Shown: piece by piece, positions 15,273 through 23,922 of the stretch
Position numbering within the stretch: the stretch's first letter is position 1
Layout of the letters: the number at the start of each line of letters is the position of its first letter
Origin: Bacillus sp. MUM 116
GTDB lineage: Bacteria; Bacillota; Bacilli; Bacillales; Cytobacillaceae
DNA: 37,509 bases
NCBI RefSeq assembly: GCF_001866655.1
Contig: NZ_MLYR01000056.1
Coordinates: 1 to 37,509, forward strand
Direction: 5' to 3'
Program-made: the position numbers and the translations under genes
Notes under the pieces: generated by a model
Seen by the model: only the letters and a program-made list of their open reading frames with translations
Database searches by the model: none
Told to the model about the DNA's origin: nothing

Positions 15273-16097
15273 TTATTGCATATGAAAGTCGTTTGGATGT
15301 GGACCTTTACGACGGTTGCGGTTGAGCTGGTGAATTTGCTGCATTTCATCTGCAGTTAATTCGAAATCGAATACGTTAAAGTTCTCTTCGATTCTTGCTG
15401 GTGTGACGGATTTAGGAATAACAATCGTATTGTTTTGTAAATGCCAGCGAAGCACGACTTGAGCTGGAGTTTTGCGATGCGCTTCCGCAATCTTTTGAAT
15501 TACTTCGTCCTTTAGCACTTCTCCGCCTTGTTCAAGCGGGCTCCACGCTTCCACAAAAATATCATGTTTTGCACAAAAATCTTTTAATTCAGTTTGGGCA
15601 TGGAATGGATGACATTCCACTTGGTTTAATACAGGTTTTACTTCGCATTCCTTTAAAAGTCGCTCTAAGTGTTCGATTTCAAAGTTACAAACACCGATGG
15701 CTTTGACGCGTCCATCATGATAGAGCTTTTCTAATGCTTTGTATGTATCAACGTATTGATCGAATTGTGGAGTTGGCCAATGAATTAAATATAGATCTAC
15801 GTAATCAAGGCCTAATCTTACAAGGCTTTCGTCAAAAGCGCGCAGTGTGTTTTCATAGCCTTGGTCGCTGTTCCATACTTTTGTGGTAATAAAGAGGTTT
15901 TCACGCGGAACGGAAGATGCTTTAATTGCTTTTCCAACGCCTTCTTCATTTTTGTAGATCATTGCTGTATCGATAGATGTATAACCAACTTCAAGTGCCT
16001 TCGCTACGGCAGCAGTTGCTTGGCTGTCTTCAACCTGCCAAACACCGAAACCAAGCTGCGGCATTTTTATACCGTTGTTAAGAGTAACAAAATTCAT
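15273..16097 (-). CDS. Aldo/keto reductase (AKR5 type)
   Basis: 274 residues from the ATG that follows AAGGGAGAGAG. An in-frame extension of 19 codons upstream would bury that ribosome site. The catalytic tetrad is visible: Asp43, Tyr48, Lys73 and His106 (SIDTAMIY, TTKVW, LIHWP). IPKSVTPARIEEN near the C-terminus binds NADP(H). It belongs with Bacillus YvgN/YtbE, which reduce methylglyoxal and other aldehydes. A cytoplasmic detoxification role is likely, though the natural substrate is unknown. A TATAAT lies upstream between two CCCCACTAA inverted repeats. Confidence 0.92.
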   Translation of the reverse strand: MNFVTLNNGIKMPQLGFGVWQVEDSQATAAVAKALEVGYTSIDTAMIYKNEEGVGKAIKASSVPRENLFITTKVWNSDQGYENTLRAFDESLVRLGLDYVDLYLIHWPTPQFDQYVDTYKALEKLYHDGRVKAIGVCNFEIEHLERLLKECEVKPVLNQVECHPFHAQTELKDFCAKHDIFVEAWSPLEQGGEVLKDEVIQKIAEAHRKTPAQVVLRWHLQNNTIVIPKSVTPARIEENFNVFDFELTADEMQQIHQLNRNRRKGPHPNDFHMQ

Positions 16098-16148
16098 TGA
16101 ACTCTCTCCCTTACTATAATTTTTGTGCATCGACTTCAAAGGTAGTCT

Positions 16149-16212
16149 CCCCACTAATTTTGGAAAAACACTCCAAATCTACATGTTTTATTATACTGTA
16201 GTGTTAGTGGGG
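16149..16212 (-). promoter_or_regulatory. Promoter of the reductase flanked by inverted repeats
   Basis: CCCCACTAA (16149-16157) and its exact complement TTAGTGGGG (16204-16212) bracket a minus-strand TATAAT (16195-16190). The two 9-bp arms are 46 bp apart, suggesting paired operator half-sites. Confidence 0.4.
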
Positions 16213-16557
16213 AAGTATAGAATTTAGGTTTACGAAATATTATAGGGGATTTTTCGACAGATGCCTGTCACTTCGTGAAATTTGTCGAAATTTACATAGT
16301 GAAAACACCCCCTTGGAAGGTTTTTTAATCTTTATTACCCTGTTCAAAAGAAGATATGGAATAAAGCACTTTACTTTCTATCTTTTTGCTCCGTTCTTTG
16401 TACATTAGAAATCATCGGAGTCAAATATACTCGGCATATTAACTATAAAATATGGAACTTGTACTTAAGCTTCATTACCATGTGGATATCGTTTTATGTT
16501 TCTAGGTTTTTTTATAAGTGGTTTTTTAAATATGATTGGGCTAAAGATGAAAGATAG
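16213..16557. other. Intergenic region with degraded hairpin copy 4
   Basis: Holds a degraded dispersed-hairpin copy at 16250-16291 (TTTTTCGACAGATGCCTGTC, then CACTTCGTGAAATTTGTCGAAA). A plus-strand reading frame near 16496 runs into the DoxX gene in antisense and was not accepted. Nothing else was seen. Confidence 0.5.
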
Positions 16558-16603
16558 TACGACAAAAATCGGGTGGTTCCTAGTCTCCACCCGATTTTTT
16601 CAA
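16558..16603 (-). terminator. Terminator of the DoxX gene, hairpin family variant
   Basis: GACAAAAATCGGGTGG pairs with CCACCCGATTTTTTC. The arms match the dispersed family but the loop is TTCCTAGTCT. It starts right after the stop codon. Confidence 0.8.
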
Positions 16604-17113
16604 CTAAGCGGTATGGTTCACCGCCTTGTTTCCTTTTTCAGTTGTTCTGCGAATAAAAGGTACCACCCAGCAATCTAGACCGAAGCGGCCTGCGTTATTG
16701 CCGGCGGCGATGATGATGACACCTAAAAGAATATACAATGGATTGCTAGATACGGTACCAGCCATCACGAAAGCAAAGTTCATGACTAAGGCAAAGAACA
16801 CAGCAGCAGTTGTTAAACAACCAAGAATTAATCCTAAGCCGACAAGGAATTCACCTACAGGAATAATTGTGCTGAAAATATCCGCATTCGGTAGTGCAAA
16901 ATGTTTTAAAAAACTAACATATGTGGCGTAAACGATGCTTCCATCCGGCCCCTTGACGGGGTTGGCAATTGCACCTTTTAGGAATCCAGTCGCATCAAAT
17001 CCGCCTGTAAGTTTGTGAAGACCGGCCATCATCCATTCATAACCTAGGTATAACCGAATGACTGTAAGAACGGCAGCAGCAACTTTGTTCTCCCTTAAAA
17101 ATTTGCTAAACAT
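16604..17113 (-). CDS. DoxX family membrane protein
   Basis: 169 residues with four hydrophobic helices (about 12-30, 85-105, 105-122 and 125-142). The family motif IRLYLGYEWMMAGLHKLTGGFD lies at 20-41, with PVGEFLVGLGLILG in the second half. DoxX-family proteins are small membrane proteins linked variously to quinone-dependent oxidation and to thiol or oxidative stress. No specific enzyme activity can be inferred. AAAAAGGGGTCC precedes the ATG. Monocistronic. Confidence 0.85.
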   Translation of the reverse strand: MFSKFLRENKVAAAVLTVIRLYLGYEWMMAGLHKLTGGFDATGFLKGAIANPVKGPDGSIVYATYVSFLKHFALPNADIFSTIIPVGEFLVGLGLILGCLTTAAVFFALVMNFAFVMAGTVSSNPLYILLGVIIIAAGNNAGRFGLDCWVVPFIRRTTEKGNKAVNHTA

Positions 17114-17250
17114 ATAAAGGACCCCTTTTTGAAAAAGTATTATTAACTTGATTACACTTATATTATAATCCGTATATCTTGAAATAAGAGTCGTTTGCTC
17201 ACTGTTTCACAAAGTTGTAAAAAAGGTTTGAACAAATTATTACAGGGATA

Positions 17251-17355
17251 GTGGATGGTGCCTGTCACCCTTCGTGGACAAATGGGGCATTTTGTCTATT
17301 TGGAGTGGACAGACAAAAAAGGGTGGTACACTTTCACCACCCTAATTTTGTCGAA
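17251..17355 (-). terminator. Hairpin family copy 5 and tetR terminator
   Basis: A partial copy at 17251-17290 (GGATGGTGCCTGTCACCC) is followed by GACAAAAAAGGGTGGT paired with ACCACCCTAATTTTGTC (17312-17354), four bases from the TetR stop codon. The second part should terminate the regulator gene. Confidence 0.7.
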
Positions 17356-17358
17356 TCC

Positions 17359-17976
17359 TTAAATATAAAGTCCTTCTGTATAGACAGCGGTCATGGTCTC
17401 AGCGATTTCCTCAACGGTACCTTGGTGTTCGTTACGGACGATTTCCCATAGGTACATTTCGTTGGTGAAGAACCAGCCTTTGGCGACAAGTCCGTGGTTT
17501 AGTTCGGCTCTTGCCAGTCCATGCGCTTGGGCGAATACGATATCCTTGGAAATCCGTTGAATGAATTTTTCGCGGATGGCTTTCCATTTGGTTGAAATTG
17601 AAGGGGAAATCCCCATGGCCTGCTCAAACAATTGCATCATGCTCCGCTCGGTTTCAGCCATTTTTAAAAAGGCCGTAGCCTGCGAAAGGATGATTTCACG
17701 GGCTTCCTCTTTTGTTTTTGGAAAAAACGACACTTCGGCAATTTCATAAAATTTTTCCATGACATCGTCCATCAACACCATCAAAATTTCCTCTTTGCCC
17801 TCAAAATGGACATAGGCAGTGCCGTATCCAATTCCGGCTTTCTTAATCATCTGTGAAATGGTTGCCTTTTGAAATCCTTCCTCGAGAAACACTTCCCTAG
17901 CCGCTTCCAGCAGCTTTTGCTTTGTTTTAATGGAACGTAAATGGCGTTTGTCAACCACATCAAGTTTCTCATTCAT
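17359..17976 (-). CDS. TetR/AcrR family regulator, likely of the kyn operon
   Basis: A 205-residue regulator. The N-terminal helix-turn-helix spans about 15-62 (LLEAAREVFLEEGFQKATISQ, then MIKKAGIGYGTAYVHFEGKEEIL). The C-terminal helical ligand domain (70-205) is not assignable to a known effector group. It is divergent from kynU with 147 bp between the starts, where a 13-bp palindrome overlaps the kynU -35 box. It is therefore the obvious candidate repressor, with kynurenine, tryptophan or a derivative as possible ligand. Both the target and the ligand are inferred from position only. AGGAGGAAACG precedes the ATG. Confidence 0.88.
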   Translation of the reverse strand: MNEKLDVVDKRHLRSIKTKQKLLEAAREVFLEEGFQKATISQMIKKAGIGYGTAYVHFEGKEEILMVLMDDVMEKFYEIAEVSFFPKTKEEAREIILSQATAFLKMAETERSMMQLFEQAMGISPSISTKWKAIREKFIQRISKDIVFAQAHGLARAELNHGLVAKGWFFTNEMYLWEIVRNEHQGTVEEIAETMTAVYTEGLYI

Positions 17977-18061
17977 TTTCCGTTTCCTCCTGTACTCTCT
18001 ACTATAAAGAATATCTAAAAATAATAGCGGTTACAACATTAATAATTTTCTGAAAATAATA

Positions 18062-18091
18062 TTGACATCATGTCATATTTATTGGTATAGT
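18062..18091 (+). promoter_or_regulatory. kyn operon promoter with palindromic operator
   Basis: TTGACA (18062-18067), an 18-bp spacer and TATAGT (18086-18091). The perfect palindrome TGACATCATGTCA at 18063-18075 covers most of the -35 box, an ideal position for a repressor. Confidence 0.65.
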
Positions 18092-18123
18092 TTCCTCAAG
18101 CAATAAAGAAGGGGGTTATCATA

Positions 18124-19398
18124 ATGATACAATCATCGTTAGAATATGCAAAAAAGCTGGACAACGCGGACGAGCTTAGAAGGTTTCGCGAGGAATTTTA
18201 TCTAAGGCCGGGTTCGATTTATATGGACGGAAACTCGTTGGGCTTGATTTCAAAGCGGGCAGAGCGGACTCTCCTCGAAACGCTTGAAGATTGGAAGGAA
18301 CATGGAATTGACGGCTGGACACAGGGGAATCATCCATGGTTCGACCTTTCTGAGAGATTAGCAGAATTGTTGGCACCATTAGTAGGCGCTTCAACTGAGG
18401 AAGTAATTGTAACCGGTTCCACGACGGTCAACCTTCATCAACTTGTGGCTACTTTTTATCAGCCGCAGGGAAATCGGACAAAAATCGTGGCCGATGAGCT
18501 CAATTTTCCAACGGATATCTATGCGCTTAAAAGCCAGCTTCGTATCCACGGATATGATCCGGAAGAGCATTTAATTCGCGTGAAAAGCCGAGACGGCCGC
18601 GTGATTGAAGAAGAAGATATTATCGAAGCCATGACCGATGAGGTAGCTTTAGTCGTCCTTCCAACCGTTCAGTATCGCAGCGGGCAAATCCTTGATATGA
18701 AGAGATTAGCAGAAGAAGCACATAAACGCGGGATTTTAATTGGTTTTGACGGCTGTCATTCTGTTGGGGCAATTCCGCATTCATTTAGTGAATGGGATAT
18801 CGATTTTGCTTATTGGTGCAATTACAAATATTTAAACGGCGGTCCGGGAAGTGTCGGCGGCTTGTATGTGAACCGCAAACATTTTGGAGCGGACCCTGGG
18901 TTGGCCGGCTGGTTTGGTTCTCGAAAGGATAAGCAGTTTGACCTCGAGCATACTTTTACGCCTGCGGAAACTGCGGGTGCTTATCAAATTGGCACGCCGC
19001 ATGTGTTGAGCATGGCGCCGCTGCTTGGCTCCCTGGAAATTTTTAAGGAAGCGGGAATTGAAAATATTCGCAAAAAATCGCTTGAGATTAATCAGTATTT
19101 TATGGAATTGATCGAAGTAGAGTTGGCCGGTCTCGGGTTTGAAATCGGCAATCTGCGTGAGGATGCGCGACGGGGCGGCCATGTTTGCCTTGAGCATCCG
19201 GAAGCGGCACGAATTTGTAAGTCTTTAAAAGAAAACGGCGTTATTCCGGATTTCCGTGCACCGAACGTGATCCGCCTTGCACCGATTGCTCTGTATACTT
19301 CCTATGAAGATGTTTGGAACGTTGTTCAGATTTTGAAAAAAATTATGGTTGAAAAGCAATATGAGAAGTTTGCGAATGAGCGGGAAATTGTGGCGTAG
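18124..19398 (+). CDS. kynU: Kynureninase
   Basis: 424 residues, normal length. A PLP enzyme that cleaves L-kynurenine to anthranilate and alanine. Diagnostic segments are YMDGNSLGL (33-41), [11 protein letters not shown] (98-107), FDGCHSVGA with Asp209 that contacts the PLP ring nitrogen, and [13 protein letters not shown] with the Schiff-base Lys235. First gene of the operon and the last step of the pathway encoded here. AAGGGGGTTATC lies before the ATG. The promoter with palindromic operator lies directly upstream, and a hairpin separates it from the permease. Confidence 0.96.
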   Translation: MIQSSLEYAKKLDNADELRRFREEFYLRPGSIYMDGNSLGLISKRAERTLLETLEDWKEHGIDGWTQGNHPWFDLSERLAELLAPLVGASTEEVIVTGSTTVNLHQLVATFYQPQGNRTKIVADELNFPTDIYALKSQLRIHGYDPEEHLIRVKSRDGRVIEEEDIIEAMTDEVALVVLPTVQYRSGQILDMKRLAEEAHKRGILIGFDGCHSVGAIPHSFSEWDIDFAYWCNYKYLNGGPGSVGGLYVNRKHFGADPGLAGWFGSRKDKQFDLEHTFTPAETAGAYQIGTPHVLSMAPLLGSLEIFKEAGIENIRKKSLEINQYFMELIEVELAGLGFEIGNLREDARRGGHVCLEHPEAARICKSLKENGVIPDFRAPNVIRLAPIALYTSYEDVWNVVQILKKIMVEKQYEKFANEREIVA

Positions 19399-19426
19399 GC
19401 GGATTTGCGGAAAAAAGGGTTCTATT

Positions 19427-19451
19427 CGCGGATAAAACCCAAAAATCCGCG
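19427..19451 (+). promoter_or_regulatory. Hairpin between kynU and permease
   Basis: CGCGGAT/ATCCGCG stem with an 11-nt loop, preceded by GCGGATTTGCGG. No T-run follows, so it may be an mRNA-processing or stability element rather than a terminator. Confidence 0.4.
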
Positions 19452-19519
19452 GATAAACAATAATTAAGTGAAATTTTATACTTTATAAATAAATTCAAAC
19501 AAAGGAAAGGCGGGGACGT

Positions 19520-20908
19520 ATGGAGAATAAGATGGAAAAAGGATTAAAGCGGGAGTTAAAAACCCGGCAGTTGACGATGATTGCGATGGGGTGTGCCATT
19601 GGAACAGGATTGTTCCTTGGAAGCGGTCTTGCAATAAGTACTGCAGGACCTGGTGTACTAATTAGCTATGCAGTTGGAGCGTTTATTGTCCTCTTGCTCA
19701 TGGGCTGTTTGGCGGAAATGACCGTTGCCCACCCAACCTCAGGCTCGTTTGGACTAATCGCTGAAAAATATATCCACCCGATGGCAGGGTATCTCGTCCG
19801 TTATTCGTATTGGATTGCCAACGTACTCGCAGTCGGCGTCGAAGTCAGCGCGATTGCCGTATATATGAAATACTGGTTCCCAACCGTCCCGGGCATCGTC
19901 TGGATTTTGCTGTTTGGAGCCGTACTTATTTATGTAAACGCTACGAGTGTTAACACCTTTGCCACCTTTGAATACTGGTTTTCAATGATCAAAATCAGCG
20001 CAATTATTGGTTTTATTTTACTAGGAGCTTATGTTTTATTTGGAAACTCAGGCGCTGCAAAAATTGGCTCTGAAAATTTCACCAATGCCGGGGGATTTCT
20101 TCCGTTTGGTTTTAAGGGAGTCTGGGTTGCCATCTTCATTTCATTGTTTAGCTTTTTAGGAACGGAACTGATTGCTGTGACCGCAGGCGAAGCGAAGGAT
20201 CCCGATGTTGCAGTACCAAAAGCCTTGAAGGCCACCGTTTTCCGTCTTTCTACTTTTTACGTCTTAACTCTGGCTATCATGTTGATGATTGTTCCGTGGA
20301 AAAATGCAGGCATCGATAAAAGTCCATTTGTAAAAGTAATGGAAATTTTGAACATCCCTGGTGCATCCGGAATCATGAACTTTATTATTTTAACCGCCGC
20401 TTTATCAGCCATGAACAGTCAGCTGTATGCATCAACAAGAATGGTATTTTCATTGTCACAGTCAAATTTTGCTCCAGCCGTTTTTGGAAAGGTCAATAAA
20501 AGAGGTGTTCCATCATCTGCTCTTGCGATTTCCGCTGTTGGAATTATTGTGGCGGCAGTAGTCAGCGCCTTGTTTCCGGGAACTTCATACGCCTTCATGA
20601 TGGGGATCTCCATGTTTGGTGCGATGTTTACTTGGTTAATGATCTTTGTTTCGCATTTATTTTTTCGAAAAATGTGGGAAAAATCAGGCGGCCGTAAGTT
20701 GCCAGTGAGGATGATAGGGTTTCCTTACTTAACTATTCTTGGGGCGGTTCTGTTAGTGAGTTTGATGATTACCACTTGGTTTACGCCTTTTAAAATTTTG
20801 CTTCAGTTTGGCATTCCGTGGCTCGTATTTTTAACGGTTGTGTATTTCTTTTTTCATAAAAAGAGAGTGGATGCAACTTCCCAGCAGGACTTTGTGGTGG
20901 AAGATTAA
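19520..20908 (+). CDS. APC-family amino acid permease, probably for tryptophan or kynurenine
   Basis: 462 residues with about twelve transmembrane helices. The first helix carries the amino acid permease signature MIAMGCAIGTGLFLGSG (21-37). EYWFSMIKISAIIGF and SFLGTELIAVTAGEAKDP are AAT-subfamily blocks. Its place between kynU and kynA suggests it feeds the pathway, so tryptophan (or kynurenine) is the likely substrate, but this is by context only. AAAGGAAAGGCGGGG precedes the ATG. A second in-frame ATG lies four codons on. Twenty-four bases separate it from kynA. Confidence 0.88.
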   Translation: MENKMEKGLKRELKTRQLTMIAMGCAIGTGLFLGSGLAISTAGPGVLISYAVGAFIVLLLMGCLAEMTVAHPTSGSFGLIAEKYIHPMAGYLVRYSYWIANVLAVGVEVSAIAVYMKYWFPTVPGIVWILLFGAVLIYVNATSVNTFATFEYWFSMIKISAIIGFILLGAYVLFGNSGAAKIGSENFTNAGGFLPFGFKGVWVAIFISLFSFLGTELIAVTAGEAKDPDVAVPKALKATVFRLSTFYVLTLAIMLMIVPWKNAGIDKSPFVKVMEILNIPGASGIMNFIILTAALSAMNSQLYASTRMVFSLSQSNFAPAVFGKVNKRGVPSSALAISAVGIIVAAVVSALFPGTSYAFMMGISMFGAMFTWLMIFVSHLFFRKMWEKSGGRKLPVRMIGFPYLTILGAVLLVSLMITTWFTPFKILLQFGIPWLVFLTVVYFFFHKKRVDATSQQDFVVED

Positions 20909-20932
20909 TAGAAAGTTTAGGAGGTCTACAAA

Positions 20933-21772
20933 ATGACAAACTTAGAGAATAAAAACTTAGAAAAAGGTATTCAATTAGACTTTAAAAAAGATATGTCCTA
21001 TGGCGACTATCTTCATCTTGATCAAATTTTATCGAGCCAGCACCGGCTTTCGGATCACCACGATGAAATGCTGTTTATCATCATTCATCAGACAAGTGAG
21101 CTGTGGATGAAGCTGATATTGCATGAGTTGAATGAGGCCATCGCCTGCATCCGCCGCAATGATTTGGAGCCGTCGTTTAAAATGCTATCCCGTGTTTCCC
21201 GGATTCAGCAGCAGCTGATTCAGTCGTGGAGTGTTCTTTCAACACTAACGCCGTCCGAGTATATGCAATTCCGTGATAAATTGGGGCATTCTTCAGGATT
21301 CCAGTCCTATCAGAATCGCTTGATTGAGTTTGCGCTAGGAAACAAGAATGCTCGCACTCTTGCAGTCTATCAACATCAGCCAGAGTTGTATCCGTTGATG
21401 GTGGAGGCCTTGAATGAGCCGAGCATTTATGATGCGTCGATTTCCGCACTTGTGGCGAATGGATTATCGGTTGATGAAAAAGCGCTGAACCGCGATTTGT
21501 CACAAAACTATGAACTGAATGCGAGTGTTGAAGCAGCTTGGTTGACTGTGTATCGTAACCCGGACCAATATTGGGATTTGTATGAGTTAGCGGAAAAGCT
21601 GGTGGATATCGGCAATCAGCAGCAGCTTTGGCGTTTTAATCATATGACGACAGTGGAAAGAATTATTGGGCATAAAATGGGGACGGGCGGTTCGTCGGGT
21701 GTTACCTATTTAAAAAGAGTGTTGGATCAGCAGTTTTTCCCTGAGTTGTTGAGCTTGCGGACAAAGTTGTAG
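20933..21772 (+). CDS. kynA: Tryptophan 2,3-dioxygenase
   Basis: 279 residues, the usual bacterial size. A haem enzyme converting L-tryptophan and oxygen to N-formylkynurenine, the first step of the pathway. His237 ([13 protein letters not shown]) is the axial haem ligand. His52 in [13 protein letters not shown] and Arg114 in [14 protein letters not shown] line the substrate pocket. [15 protein letters not shown] is the conserved C-terminal loop. AGGAGGTCTAC lies before the ATG. Third gene of the operon. Confidence 0.97.
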   Translation: MTNLENKNLEKGIQLDFKKDMSYGDYLHLDQILSSQHRLSDHHDEMLFIIIHQTSELWMKLILHELNEAIACIRRNDLEPSFKMLSRVSRIQQQLIQSWSVLSTLTPSEYMQFRDKLGHSSGFQSYQNRLIEFALGNKNARTLAVYQHQPELYPLMVEALNEPSIYDASISALVANGLSVDEKALNRDLSQNYELNASVEAAWLTVYRNPDQYWDLYELAEKLVDIGNQQQLWRFNHMTTVERIIGHKMGTGGSSGVTYLKRVLDQQFFPELLSLRTKL

Positions 21773-21798
21773 GTCTTGGGCGAGCGTGGCCGCTTATA

Positions 21799-21907
21799 GA
21801 AGACACTTTTGAAGAAATAACAGTAGGAAGTGTCTCCAATGGCGCATCTAGGAGACACTTTTTACGTAAAAATAGTAGAAACTGTCGCCAACTAAAGGAA
21901 TTTCTAC
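21799..21907 (+). promoter_or_regulatory. Competing hairpins between kynA and kynB
   Basis: Segment AAGTGTCT at 21828-21835 can pair with upstream AGACACTT (about 21802-21809). Alternatively it pairs, as AAGTGTCTCC, with GGAGACACTT at 21851-21860, which is followed by TTTACG and looks like a weak terminator. A third hairpin, GTAGAAA/TTTCTAC, closes at 21875-21907 just before the kynB ribosome site. The arrangement resembles an attenuator, or two tandem copies of a small repeat. Confidence 0.45.
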
Positions 21908-21927
21908 ATAAAAAGGAGGACATTCCT

Positions 21928-22551
21928 ATGAACCCATGGATTGATATCTCACAACCGCTAGACAACCAAATTGCTGTCTGGCCGGGGGACACGCCTTTTA
22001 CTTATAAAGTCAATTGGAGTAAAGAACAAAGCGGTTCGGTCAATGTCGGGCAAATCAATATGAGTACCCACACCGGCACCCATATTGATGCCCCGTTTCA
22101 TTTTGATAACAACGGAAAAAAAGTCATCGATCTCGATGTGAATCTATATATTGGCTCTGCAAGGGTGATTCATCTGCTAAAACCGTCATCAATTGGAATC
22201 AAGGAACTATCCGGTTACAATCTTGACGGAGTAACTCGCCTAATCATCCGGACTGATTCCTGGGAAGACCGGCAGCAGTTCCCGAGCGCGATTCCAGAGA
22301 TCAAACCAGAACTGGCTTCCTATTTAGCAGGGTGCGGCGTCCGTCTCCTTGGGCTCGATTTACCTTCCGTCGACCCGATTGACAGCAAAGAACTCGCCGC
22401 CCACCACGAACTAACCCGCCACGGGATCCATATCCTCGAAGGATTGGTCCTAGACCAAATCGGACCGGGAGAATACGAACTAGCCGCGCTCCCCCTTCCA
22501 TTAGTAGAAGGCGACGGAAGTCCGGTCCGTGCCATCTTAAGAAAAATTTAA
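21928..22551 (+). CDS. kynB: Kynurenine formamidase
   Basis: 207 residues of the bacterial cyclase-fold (KynB) type. It hydrolyses N-formyl-L-kynurenine to kynurenine and formate. The zinc-site motif HTGTHIDAPFHF runs from 48 to 59 (His48, His52, Asp54). ISQPLDNQIAVWPGDTPF at the start and LLGLDLPSVDP in the middle are family blocks. AAGGAGGAC lies before the ATG. Last gene of the operon, closed by a perfect palindromic hairpin. Confidence 0.95.
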   Translation: MNPWIDISQPLDNQIAVWPGDTPFTYKVNWSKEQSGSVNVGQINMSTHTGTHIDAPFHFDNNGKKVIDLDVNLYIGSARVIHLLKPSSIGIKELSGYNLDGVTRLIIRTDSWEDRQQFPSAIPEIKPELASYLAGCGVRLLGLDLPSVDPIDSKELAAHHELTRHGIHILEGLVLDQIGPGEYELAALPLPLVEGDGSPVRAILRKI

Positions 22552-22600
22552 ATTCGACAAAAATCGAGTGATGCCTGGCATCACTCGATTTTTGTCGAAT
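22552..22600. terminator. Bidirectional terminator, dispersed hairpin copy 6
   Basis: A perfect 49-nt palindrome with 24-bp arms and a single central T. The core is GATGCCTGGCATC and the flanks are ATTCGACAAAAATCG. It lies between the convergent kynB and marR genes. Confidence 0.9.
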
Positions 22601-22603
22601 AGA

Positions 22604-23032
22604 TTAATAAAATAATTTTTCTTTCAGAATATCCAGTGCGCGGTTTATGTCTTCTAAATCTTTTTCCGAAGTATTTTGGATGCGATTTAGAAAACGCGTT
22701 TCAATTGATGCAAAGGCCTTTTCCATTATTTTTTCCCCTTCATTAGAGAGGCAAATGTATTGCTTGCGCCGATCTTCTGAGTCACTGAATTTTTCAATTA
22801 AATTTTTTTCTGTTAATTTTTTTAACTCACGGCTTGTATTTGGCAAGGAAATATGCTGGCAATCGCTAATCTCACTTGGTGAAACAGGCTGACTAACCGT
22901 TATATACTCAAGAATGCTATATTGAACGGGTGTAATCGAATCTGATTTTGCATTTTTTGTTAATTCGTGTGTCACTCGATGAACAGCAGTTGTAAAGGCC
23001 ACACATTTAAAAAAAAGAGTTTTTTTGTCCAT
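22604..23032 (-). CDS. MarR family regulator
   Basis: 142 residues from the ATG that follows AGAGGTGA. The annotated-type GTG start three codons earlier overlaps that ribosome site. Winged-helix domain with VSPSEISDCQHISLPNTSRELKKL as the DNA-recognition region and a wing around SDSEDRRKQYICLSNEG. Cys10 near the N-terminus and two more cysteines could make it a redox or electrophile sensor, as in OhrR/YodB relatives; this is only a possibility. Divergent from a quinone reductase gene, with a long perfect inverted repeat between them. Confidence 0.88.
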   Translation of the reverse strand: MDKKTLFFKCVAFTTAVHRVTHELTKNAKSDSITPVQYSILEYITVSQPVSPSEISDCQHISLPNTSRELKKLTEKNLIEKFSDSEDRRKQYICLSNEGEKIMEKAFASIETRFLNRIQNTSEKDLEDINRALDILKEKLFY

Positions 23033-23054
23033 AACGCTCACCTCTTACAGACAA

Positions 23055-23136
23055 GATAACAAAGTTGTTATCAAATAACAATTATCATTTGACAACTAAA
23101 TGAAAAGGGAGGTATTATTTAGTTGTCAAATGATAA
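23055..23136. promoter_or_regulatory. Operator region between marR and quinone reductase
   Basis: Exact 20-nt inverted arms TTATCATTTGACAACTAAAT (23082-23101) and 23117-23136, separated by 15 nt. Beside them lie the palindromes TTGTTATCAAATAACAA (23065-23081) and GATAAC-N6-GTTATC (23055-23072). This is probably the MarR binding site for both promoters. Confidence 0.65.
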
Positions 23137-23153
23137 GTATAAAGGGGTGCGTA

Positions 23154-23750
23154 ATGAAAACACTGGTTATTTATTCTCATCCTAATCACCAAAGCTTGTG
23201 CTATGCATTTTTACAAAAAGTTATCAAAGGATGTAATGAAAATCCTAACGTTAAGGAGTTACAGGTCCTTGATTTATATGAAGAGAATTTTAATCCACTT
23301 CTTGTGTTTAATGAACATAAACGAAGACGTGATATGTATCGAGATCCTCAAATTGAAAAATATCAAAAACAAATTATGTGGGCTGACCAGATGATCTTTG
23401 TTTATCCGATCTGGTGGGGAAGACCTCCAGCCATGTTGCTGGGTTATATTGATCAATTATTTGCTGCAAATTTCGCCTATCAGGATAAAAAGGGACTATT
23501 TCCAGAAGGGCTTTTAAAGGGAAAATCCGTTGTATGTATATCCACCATGAAAGGACCAACCCACTATCCGCTTCTCTGGTTAAATAATGCCCATAAGATG
23601 TTAATGAAAAAAGCCCTATTTCATTTTGTAGGCATCAAAAATATAAAGTTTTTTGAATTTGGTAACATGGAAAGCCCAAATGGAAAACAAGTGAAAAAAC
23701 TAGAAAAAATTTATCGTTATTTCAAAGGGATGGTGCACTATTATAATTGA
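23154..23750 (+). CDS. NAD(P)H-dependent quinone oxidoreductase, flavodoxin fold
   Basis: 198 residues from the ATG after AAAGGGGTGCG. A longer frame starting inside the operator is unlikely. A YwrO/KefF/NQO1-type flavoprotein: LVIYSHPNHQSLCYAF binds the FMN phosphate, and IFVYPIWWGRPPAMLLGYIDQLF is the diagnostic block. It would reduce quinones by two electrons, protecting against electrophile stress. The divergent MarR gene suggests induction by quinone-like compounds. Functional details are inferred from the family. Confidence 0.88.
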   Translation: MKTLVIYSHPNHQSLCYAFLQKVIKGCNENPNVKELQVLDLYEENFNPLLVFNEHKRRRDMYRDPQIEKYQKQIMWADQMIFVYPIWWGRPPAMLLGYIDQLFAANFAYQDKKGLFPEGLLKGKSVVCISTMKGPTHYPLLWLNNAHKMLMKKALFHFVGIKNIKFFEFGNMESPNGKQVKKLEKIYRYFKGMVHYYN

Positions 23751-23922
23751 AACTCTCTTTGCTTTATTTTTAGTCACATAGGACTCTGCTGTGTTACTTG
23801 TTTTTTTCTTTAAGTCTTTATTCATTTGCGAAAAATCTTTACTCTTTAAGCATCTTAATAGTTTGGACTGGGGAAATTTAAATAGAAAAATTCCCCCCCA
23901 GGCGTGGGAGGGAATGAAATGG

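Noticed and set aside
16496..16678. 60-codon plus-strand frame before the DoxX gene
   Set aside because: Runs through the DoxX terminator and into that gene in antisense.
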